From contig NZ_PYMJ01000040.1 in assembly GCF_003025615.1 (NCBI RefSeq), forward strand, positions 1-48,245: 48,245 nucleotides of DNA, read 5' to 3'. The DNA comes from Photobacterium frigidiphilum. Its GTDB lineage: Bacteria; Pseudomonadota; Gammaproteobacteria; Enterobacterales; Vibrionaceae. The position numbers were made by a program, and so were the translations under genes. Below, one piece after another: positions 43,284 to 48,245 of this stretch (position 1 is the first letter of the stretch; the number at the start of each line of letters is the position of its first letter). The notes beneath the pieces are model-generated. The model saw only the letters and a list, made by a program, of their open reading frames with translations. It ran no database searches and was not told the origin of the DNA.

Positions 43284-43820
43284 TTAAAGCCCTACAACAA
43301 GTTCATGATTTTTGATTTTCAATTCTGGTCCAGCGGTCTTCAACAATGATTCTTTGAAATCATCATCATTTAAACGATAGACAGGGCGGGTAGATAATAT
43401 TTGCCCAACAATACTAACAATGGGTGCGATGAGCTGTTTATTTGCAAAAATCCCAAGGTTATCGGGTGTTACATTCAATGACTCTACGTTTAAATCTTTC
43501 AGAAAAATAGCACCTTCATCTTTGTCATAAAATGGGATAGCACTAAAATCAACATCAACTTCTACAGATTGTTTTGGTTGCCCTGATATCATGATTTCTG
43601 CTTGCGCTTTTGAAGAAAGGTTTACACGATCATTTGCAACGCGACCAATTCCCACTTTTACATCATTAAACTGAACATTGGCGTGAGCGATACCTTTAAT
43701 TCCAACTGTTCTTTCAAATGTTGTGCGGCTATCTAGATAATCTTGAATCTCACCCTCCGTGACACTGTAACTTGCACATCCAGATACACACAGTACCAAC
43801 AAAATAATAATGTATTTCAA
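43284..43820 (-). CDS. DUF1439 lipoprotein, YceB-like
   Basis: This predicted lipoprotein is similar to E. coli YceB. The signal peptide ends VSGC, giving lipidated Cys15. The mature part starts ASYSVTEGEIQDYLD and shows FNDVKVGIGR, VDVDFSAIPFYDKDEGAIFLKDLNVESLNV and RPVYRLNDDD, the beta-rich lipid-pocket fold of DUF1439. The start codon is TTG at 43820 with an AGG site; no ATG is available near the signal peptide. Function is unknown; a lipid-binding envelope role is an inference from the fold. Confidence 0.82.
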   Translation of the reverse strand: MKYIIILLVLCVSGCASYSVTEGEIQDYLDSRTTFERTVGIKGIAHANVQFNDVKVGIGRVANDRVNLSSKAQAEIMISGQPKQSVEVDVDFSAIPFYDKDEGAIFLKDLNVESLNVTPDNLGIFANKQLIAPIVSIVGQILSTRPVYRLNDDDFKESLLKTAGPELKIKNHELVVGL

Positions 43821-44019
43821 AATAAGGCCTACTCAATACAAATGAATTAAAGTAACTACATAATTATCAGCATTGATCATTTATATTTCTATCACAAATT
43901 TAATAATTTGCTTAAACAAGTGTTATCCGGTTGTTTTTCGAGCATTTATTTGTATAAAACGGAGGCTCGAGACTATTTGGGAAAGGAAATGCTACGGTGT
44001 AACTTTTAAGAGGTATAAA

Positions 44020-44048
44020 AAAAGCACCTAATTATATTAGATGCTTTT
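44020..44048 (-). terminator. Terminator of the sigma factor gene
   Basis: The arms AAAAGCA (44020-44026) and TGCTTTT (44042-44048), with CTAAT/ATTAG inside, form an imperfect stem after the sigma gene. T's follow on the minus strand. Confidence 0.7.
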
Positions 44049-44059
44049 CTATATATGCG

Positions 44060-44935
44060 TTAAGCAGACTGAGCAAACAATAACTCTAAGTCGTAATTAT
44101 CTCTTTCTAGCGTATTTTTCAGCTTTTTCAACGAACTGACTTGCAGCTGACGAATACGTTCGCGGGTTAACCCCACTTCATTCGCAACTTGTTGAAGCGT
44201 CTGAACTTCATAGCCAAGTAAACCAAAGCGACGACACAAAATTTCACGATCTCGCTGGTTTAAGTTTTCTAGCATTGCTAAAGCAAGGCCTTTTATATCG
44301 TCTTTATCGACTTGGCTTTCTGGCTTATCAGAAGAGTCGTCAGCAATAAAGACTGAAATTGACTGCGAATTAGCATCGTCGTTAATTGTTTGATCAAAAG
44401 AAACAATAGGGGCATCGTAAGCTAATACAGAAGAAATATCATCAACACTACGTTCCAACTTTTCAGCGACTTCTTCGCGTGTTGGCTCTTGGTTATTTTT
44501 CTTCATTAGCTGCTTATGCGTTCTAATGATTGTATTAATTTCTTTAGAAACATGAACAGGAAGGCGAATTGTACGCGCTTGATTATGAATACAACGCTCG
44601 ATAGTTTGTTTAATCCACCATGTTGCATAGGTAGAAAAACGGAATCCACGCTCTGGGTCAAATTTTTCAACTGAAGTAATTAAACCGATATTTCCTTCAT
44701 CAATTAGATCACTGAGTTGCATGCCACTTCCACGATACTTCTTGGCAATACTAACAACAAGACGCAAGTTACTCTCGATCATAACTTTTTTGGCTTCTTT
44801 GTCACCAGTAAGGCTTTTTCGGCTATACAAAATTTCTTCATGTTTAGTTAAAAGAGGCTTTAAAGCGATTTCTCGCAAATAGAGCTGGATTACATCTGCG
44901 TCAAAAGTTTGAGTCTCAGCTTTTTTGATTTCCAT
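44060..44935 (-). CDS. RpoS-like group 2 sigma factor paralogue
   Basis: This is an RNA polymerase sigma factor close to RpoS. Region 1.2 (DVIQLYLREIALKPLLT), region 2 (MIESNLRLVVSIAKKYRGSG, DLIDEGNIGLITSVEKFDPERGFRFSTYATWWIKQTIERCI, RTIRLPVHVSKEIN), region 3 and region 4 (REILCRRFGLLGYE, LQQVANEVGLTRERIRQLQ) are all complete. It has 291 residues (RpoS about 330) and lacks part of the N-terminal extension. The usual neighbours nlpD, pcm and mutS are absent, so this is probably an additional sigma factor, of the kind called RpoQ in Aliivibrio fischeri, rather than the main RpoS. A GGGGA site precedes the ATG. Confidence 0.88.
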   Translation of the reverse strand: MEIKKAETQTFDADVIQLYLREIALKPLLTKHEEILYSRKSLTGDKEAKKVMIESNLRLVVSIAKKYRGSGMQLSDLIDEGNIGLITSVEKFDPERGFRFSTYATWWIKQTIERCIHNQARTIRLPVHVSKEINTIIRTHKQLMKKNNQEPTREEVAEKLERSVDDISSVLAYDAPIVSFDQTINDDANSQSISVFIADDSSDKPESQVDKDDIKGLALAMLENLNQRDREILCRRFGLLGYEVQTLQQVANEVGLTRERIRQLQVSSLKKLKNTLERDNYDLELLFAQSA

Positions 44936-45138
44936 ATCATTCCCCTAACTCTAAATTACACGCCGTTACTTATTATATACTTATCTGTAACACCAAGAAA
45001 CATTAACACACCGTCATTACATATACTACGCGTTGAGTATAATAACTTGATAAATAGGTATAATACTTTGGTCTAAAGACGTTAATCTGATGAGTAACGC
45101 TGCACGTTTCTTATTATCAAAGGTATATAGGTATAATT

Positions 45139-45462
45139 ATGCGGATATTTAAGGGGATTATTCTAGCGTCGATGTTGTTTTCAGTATCTAGCGTTGTAGC
45201 TCAGGAGCTTCCCATCATCTGCACCATATCAAACTCAAATGAAAAATTAACATATACAGCAGATGATTTGATTTTTGCAACAAGAAATAACCTTATATTT
45301 CAACATGATAATGGGGTTTTGGTAAGCCATATCGACGTAAAAGCTGAAACATTTATTCAAATTAGTCAGTTAAAAGATCAAGACTACCCAAATAGACCTT
45401 TAGTGCAATTTGGGCATTGTTCTGATGTAAGAGCTTCGCTTTCTACTTGGTTACTCGATTAA
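45139..45462 (+). CDS. Small secreted protein of unknown function
   Basis: This 107-residue protein has a signal peptide ending near SVVAQ (about 1-22) and a mature part with two cysteines (ICTISNSNEKLTYTADDLIF and FGHCSDVRASLSTWLLD) that could form a disulfide. I do not recognise it. The AGGTAT ribosome binding site is moderate. It is divergent from the sigma factor gene, so it may be part of that sigma factor's regulon; this is a guess from position only. Confidence 0.65.
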   Translation: MRIFKGIILASMLFSVSSVVAQELPIICTISNSNEKLTYTADDLIFATRNNLIFQHDNGVLVSHIDVKAETFIQISQLKDQDYPNRPLVQFGHCSDVRASLSTWLLD

Positions 45463-45518
45463 CGAACGCTTAATTACCGCATTCCCTTAAGGTATATCTA
45501 TTGCTTTAAGCAACGTTA

Positions 45519-45920
45519 TTACTGTGTTTTATCAATAACTGTTACTTTTTGATTCTTTTCTGACAGATAAAACACAATAATTTTAGCCGGCACCTTACCT
45601 GTATTCTCACCATAATGAGAGGTGTTAACTAATTCAACAAGACTATCACCCGCTTTCATCTTTAAAGATTTCTCCTCTGTATGAACAGTTAGCTCACCAC
45701 TGATCAGTACGCCTGCGTTTATAACAGGGTGTTGGTGCCATGGCAGTTTTTCTCCTGGTTCTATTATGATTTCTTTTATAGTCACTTCTGGTTGCACAAG
45801 TGAATAGGGTGGAAGTTTATGGCCATCCCATGTTGTCGTGCTTTTTACTAAATCTGTAGACGTTGCAGCATTGGCACTAATCGACACCGCTAAAAGAGTA
45901 AATGTAAGAAATCTAATCAT
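45519..45920 (-). CDS. Secreted cupin-domain protein
   Basis: This periplasmic protein of 133 residues has a signal peptide ending SANA. A single cupin domain follows: EVTIKEIIIEPGEKLPWHQHPVINAGVLISGELTVHTE carries the metal-binding HxH (WHQHP), and MKAGDSLVELVNTSHYGENTG contains the second motif with a His. A metal-dependent small-molecule binding or oxygenase-like role is possible but the substrate is unknown. It ends before the small secreted gene and shares no operon with qnr. Confidence 0.82.
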   Translation of the reverse strand: MIRFLTFTLLAVSISANAATSTDLVKSTTTWDGHKLPPYSLVQPEVTIKEIIIEPGEKLPWHQHPVINAGVLISGELTVHTEEKSLKMKAGDSLVELVNTSHYGENTGKVPAKIIVFYLSEKNQKVTVIDKTQ

Positions 45921-46055
45921 GTATAACTACCTGTATAAAGTGAAGAACAGCATTCGAGTACGTGTAAACATCGGCGCTAGCCAAAAACTACTATGTAAGG
46001 TAGTTCAAAAATCCAAGTGCGTAATAATCTTTTTGATTGGCCACAATATTGTTAA

Positions 46056-46088
46056 CGGTGCGCTACGATGTATCTACCAAGCGCACCG
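46056..46088 (-). terminator. GC-rich hairpin after qnr
   Basis: CGGTGCGC (46056-46063) pairs perfectly with GCGCACCG (46081-46088) across 17 bases, just beyond the qnr stop codon. A T-run is lacking, so terminator function is likely but not certain. Confidence 0.5.
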
Positions 46089-46094
46089 CATACA

Positions 46095-46751
46095 TTAATT
46101 AGGCAATACGATTAACCCAAGCTGTTCAAGTAATTGCTCTTGTTGCCATACACAGATCTTTACACCACTTAAGTCAACTTTCCGTGGGTTTAAGCCGTTT
46201 AATTCTGAATTACTGAGATCACAATCTTGTATATAAAACTGCCCCCAACAATCTTCAGAAAATGAACCACGGCTTAGATCTGACCCTTTTAATGAAGCGC
46301 CTTGTAGATTAGCACCAATCCACCTATTCTCGAACAAGTCACATTTCTCTATACATTGTCGTTCAAAGTTCGCGTAAGAGAGATTACAGCCTGTGATATA
46401 AGCCGAGCAGAAATACATACTATTGCTAATTTGGTTCGAGAAGCTTGCTTGTATGAAATTAGCGCCTTTTAAATCACAACTTCTAAATTCAATACCAAAA
46501 CACTTAGCACCTTTGAAATTAGACAATGAAAGTTTGCAGTTCTTAAACGATGAGTCGCGCAAATCACTATAATCGAAATGGCAGCCCTCAATAGCACCTT
46601 GCTCTATAAAGACACAGTCATCAAATTTAGCATCTCTTAGGTTTGTGCGGTTAAAGTCACACCTAAAAAATTGGCATCCCTTAAAATATGAATCACTCAG
46701 ATCTTGATTAGAAAAATCGACTTGATCAAATACCTCGTAATCTTTTGCCAT
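46095..46751 (-). CDS. qnr: Chromosomal pentapeptide-repeat protein Qnr
   Basis: Qnr proteins are dimeric right-handed beta-helices that bind DNA gyrase and topoisomerase IV and protect them from quinolones. The 218-residue length is exactly the family standard. The repeat units (such as SNFKG AKCFG IEFRS CDLKG ANFIQ) run through the protein. The loop regions FIEQGAIEGCHFDYSDLRD and ISNSMYFCSAYITGCNLSY, and the end GVKICVWQQEQLL, match QnrA-type proteins closely. GAGGA precedes the ATG. The gene has no integrase, attC site or IS next to it, so it looks like a resident chromosomal copy, as known for Photobacterium, Vibrio and Shewanella. No LexA site is visible upstream. Confidence 0.93.
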   Translation of the reverse strand: MAKDYEVFDQVDFSNQDLSDSYFKGCQFFRCDFNRTNLRDAKFDDCVFIEQGAIEGCHFDYSDLRDSSFKNCKLSLSNFKGAKCFGIEFRSCDLKGANFIQASFSNQISNSMYFCSAYITGCNLSYANFERQCIEKCDLFENRWIGANLQGASLKGSDLSRGSFSEDCWGQFYIQDCDLSNSELNGLNPRKVDLSGVKICVWQQEQLLEQLGLIVLPN

Positions 46752-46939
46752 CAGTATTCCTCGTTAATATTGAACCAGAAGGTTATCACCTAATATCAAC
46801 CGTACCAACAAAAACAACCCCATAAAAAACAGCAAGTTAAGATCGCTCAAATCGCCAATTTAAGGCGTCAAATGAAGCCATAGTTAAGCGAACGATGCAT
46901 TGAACGCAACCGCAACCGAAGAAAAAAGTTTACCTTCTT

Positions 46940-47190
46940 ACAGGGATAAATAGATTTCAAGGGTAGGCGGGGTCTAGTTGTAAGCTTTGCTAGTTACACC
47001 GTCACTACGTGTTGTGTTTTAGTGTAAGAACCATCACGCGATGGGATAGAGGTCAAGAAAGACCACCAGAATGTAAACTGTTAATGAGAATGTTACAGGA
47101 AGAAAGGTAGGAATAAGCGAAAGCATACTGTAGTGGTACGGTGAATCAGGCTTAGGGACAGGAGTAGTCGAGCACCCTAGGTTGTATCAT
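46940..47190 (+). mobile_element. Possible 5' (domain I-like) fragment of a group II intron
   Basis: No reading frame fits this non-coding stretch. It holds segments that resemble the start of bacterial group II introns: a GAAA tetraloop stem AAGCGAAAGC (near 47117), AATCAGGCTTAGGGACAGGA (near 47145) and GTCGAGCACCC (near 47170). Many small complementary arms are visible, such as CCATCACGCGATGGG (about 47031-47045) and GAGGTCAAGAAAGACCACC. No reverse transcriptase or domain V was seen afterwards, so it would be a decayed fragment. The flanking parts of 46752-47278 carry nothing I can name. Confidence 0.4.
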
Positions 47191-47278
47191 CCTCCCTTGA
47201 TGCGTCTTTACTTGAGTTGAATGATTCATCAAATTGCCTCGCGGTAAGTCTGTTTACGCTTTTTTGTATGTGTAGTGA

Positions 47279-47542
47279 TTAGCTGTAATGCTCTTTGCAC
47301 GAGACTATGTTTATGTGGGTTTCGGTTACTTGGTAAACCAACCTGTGCTCTTGCGTTATTCGACGCGACCAATAACCAGACAGATTGTGTTTGAGTGGTT
47401 CAGGCTTTCCTTCTCCTTGGTATGGGTCGCGAAGGATAGATACAATTAGCTTACCAATGCGCTTGAACACCTTTTTGTCCATTAACGCCCATTCGTTATA
47501 GTCAGCAAGTGATTTGACACTGAATGCTATAAGCCTAGTCAT
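47279..47542 (-). CDS. yoeB: YoeB-type toxin, ribosome-dependent mRNA endonuclease
   Basis: YoeB cleaves mRNA at the ribosomal A site and inhibits translation when released by its antitoxin. The protein of 87 residues starts MTRLIAFSVKSLADYNEW and contains KGKPEPLKHNLSGYW-type text (GEGKPEPLKHNLSGYWSRRITQ), EHRLVYQV with catalytic Glu and Arg, and the terminal HYS with His and Tyr. The ATG at 47542 overlaps the end of yefM by eight bases, so translation is coupled. The longer frame to 47578 lies inside yefM and is not used. Confidence 0.94.
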   Translation of the reverse strand: MTRLIAFSVKSLADYNEWALMDKKVFKRIGKLIVSILRDPYQGEGKPEPLKHNLSGYWSRRITQEHRLVYQVTETHINIVSCKEHYS

Positions 47543-47807
47543 TAGATAATCGCTCAAGTTCTTCAAGCGAGAAGACACTTACATCACCAGATTTGAATTG
47601 CTCGATAGACTCTTCAATGTGCTTGCGTTGAGCAGGGTTAGAGTAAATTCTCATTGTCTCAATCCAACCGTTGTATTCTGACTCGCTCATTAGAACCATA
47701 TTCTCACCGTCACGACGATGAATGATTGCTTCTTCACAGTTTGATTCAACTTTATCCATTACAGACTTCAGGTTTTGTCGAGCTTCTGAGTAAGTGTAGA
47801 TTTCCAT
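47535..47807 (-). CDS. yefM: YefM antitoxin
   Basis: YefM is a Phd/YefM-family antitoxin that binds YoeB and represses the operon. The N-terminus MEIYTYSEARQNLKSVMDKV is the DNA-binding Phd fold, followed by HRRDGENMVLMSESEYNGW and a less ordered acidic tail (SNPAQRKHIEESIEQFKSGD) that wraps the toxin. It is 90 residues long. The gene comes first, upstream of the toxin, as is usual. The operator with TGTACA cores lies just upstream. Confidence 0.94.
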   Translation of the reverse strand: MEIYTYSEARQNLKSVMDKVESNCEEAIIHRRDGENMVLMSESEYNGWIETMRIYSNPAQRKHIEESIEQFKSGDVSVFSLEELERLSND

Positions 47808-47839
47808 TTAATTCACCTTTGGTGTGTTCATTTAGGAAT

Positions 47840-47868
47840 AGTATATTATTGTACAATAATAAGTACAA
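47840..47868 (-). promoter_or_regulatory. yefM-yoeB operator and promoter
   Basis: An 18-base perfect palindrome TATTATTGTACAATAATA (47844-47861) has a TGTACA core (47850-47855). A second core, AGTACA (47862-47867), lies 12 bases away centre to centre, copying the long and short YefM repeats of E. coli. On the minus strand TTGTAC (47863-47868), 17 bases and TATACT (47840-47845) form the promoter, so the repressor would cover it. Confidence 0.8.
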
Positions 47869-47880
47869 CTAATTCTGCGT

Positions 47881-48178
47881 GTGAAATATGGCAGGTGATT
47901 AGCTTCAAGGTTTCTAACGAGATATGAACCTCAGCTAATACCAACAGCCCAAGCTAATGACGATGATAATTAAAAAAGTGGCACGTGGGCAGGAACAATA
48001 TGCGTGTGAGATGATGCAAAAGACGATATGTTTATTGTCAATTACTGCCTTCTTATGAGAGGATATTAATATATAGTATGGCAGACCGTATAGTTGTGTG
48101 ATTAGTTACATTGATAACAAGGGTTCTCTGACTAAAAGAACGGTTTGTCACCAGATTCCTCTGTAACCCTTGGTATCA
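47881..48178. other. Non-coding stretch upstream of the yefM promoter
   Basis: No gene was found. An imperfect inverted repeat ATAACAAGGGTT (48114-48125) / AACCCTTGGTAT (48165-48176) encloses a 39-base loop next to the end of the gene at the right edge and could be its terminator. The rest is unremarkable. Confidence 0.4.
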
Positions 48179-48245
48179 CTAGGCTGCAGCCAAAAAATCG
48201 ATTTCAATATCGCTTAGCAGAAAATCGATAACCTCTTGAATATTA
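48179..48245 (-). CDS. C-terminal tail of an unidentified gene, cut by window edge
   Basis: The minus strand reads through from the right edge without a stop to TAG at 48179-48181, giving a tail ending IQEVIDFLLSDIEIDFLAAA. It is too short to identify. An imperfect inverted repeat directly downstream would fit a gene end. It could also be a chance open frame. Confidence 0.35.
   Translation of the reverse strand, partial: NIQEVIDFLLSDIEIDFLAAA

Noticed and set aside
46052..46092. attC recombination site next to qnr, suggested by GTTAAC and a strong hairpin
   Set aside because: The R' and R'' core sequences do not match the attC consensus and no integrase gene is present.
46752..46870. A LexA site upstream of qnr, as known for qnrB
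   Set aside because: No CTGT-N8-ACAG pattern is present.
1..48245. tRNA, rRNA and CRISPR arrays
   Set aside because: No cloverleaf-like tRNA sequence, rRNA core or regularly spaced repeats were found when reading both strands; a tRNAscan or CRISPR search would be needed to be certain.

Overview
This 48 kb window is bacterial chromosome from an AT-rich marine gammaproteobacterium. It is most likely a member of the Vibrionaceae, and Photobacterium is my best guess. That rests on recognised gene sets rather than a database match: a ravA-viaA pair, pntAB followed directly by a VxrA/VxrB/VxrC-type two-component locus, a chromosomal 218-residue Qnr protein, an RpoS-like extra sigma factor, and nadE and ribB with an FMN riboswitch. 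From memory, several of these genes (pntAB, vxrAB, nadE, ribB) sit on the smaller chromosome in Vibrio cholerae, so this may be chromosome II sequence. No rRNA, tRNA, CRISPR array or complete insertion sequence was seen.

Left part (1-9.4 kb): a truncated, unusually GC-rich acetyl-CoA synthetase gene; the sulfurtransferase gene sseA; a lone PstS-type phosphate-binding protein with a good Pho box; a membrane GGDEF protein; the ravA-viaA chaperone-like ATPase pair behind a 560-base leader with two stacked inverted repeats; and a prokaryotic ionotropic-glutamate-receptor-like channel.

Middle left (9.6-25.7 kb): an NfeD-protease/slipin membrane pair; rlmF; a LysR regulator divergent from a crotonase; a DUF3833 lipoprotein; ybjD (OLD-type ATPase/TOPRIM); a glyoxalase I; a YeeE/YedE transporter; a UshA-type nucleotidase; a CatB-like acetyltransferase; a 30-residue membrane peptide with a strong ribosome binding site; ribB with its riboswitch; a BASS-type transporter; and two small conserved-looking proteins.

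Middle right (26-39 kb): pntAB (NADPH/NADH balance); vxrABC (envelope stress signalling); nnrS (nitric-oxide response) behind two tandem NsrR-like operators; a YoaH-type small protein; a stand-alone SpoT-like HD hydrolase; nadE divergent from a NadD-like adenylyltransferase (NAD synthesis); an orphan secreted protein; an AraC-like regulator; and a PlsC-type acyltransferase.

Right part (39-48.2 kb, more accessory): an OmpA-type lipoprotein; a 268-base palindromic MITE-like element whose end sequence recurs at 8.2 kb and, degenerate, at 32.2 kb; LysR and ChrA genes; a DUF1439 lipoprotein; the RpoS-like sigma factor; small secreted proteins; qnr; a stretch resembling the 5' part of a group II intron; the YefM-YoeB toxin-antitoxin operon with its TGTACA operator; and the tail of an unidentified gene at the right edge.

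No single novel multi-gene system stands out with certainty. The strongest unexplained signals are the MITE-like repeat family, the glutamate-receptor-like channel next to ravA-viaA, the structured ravA and pstS leaders, the RpoS paralogue and the intron-like non-coding stretch beside qnr.
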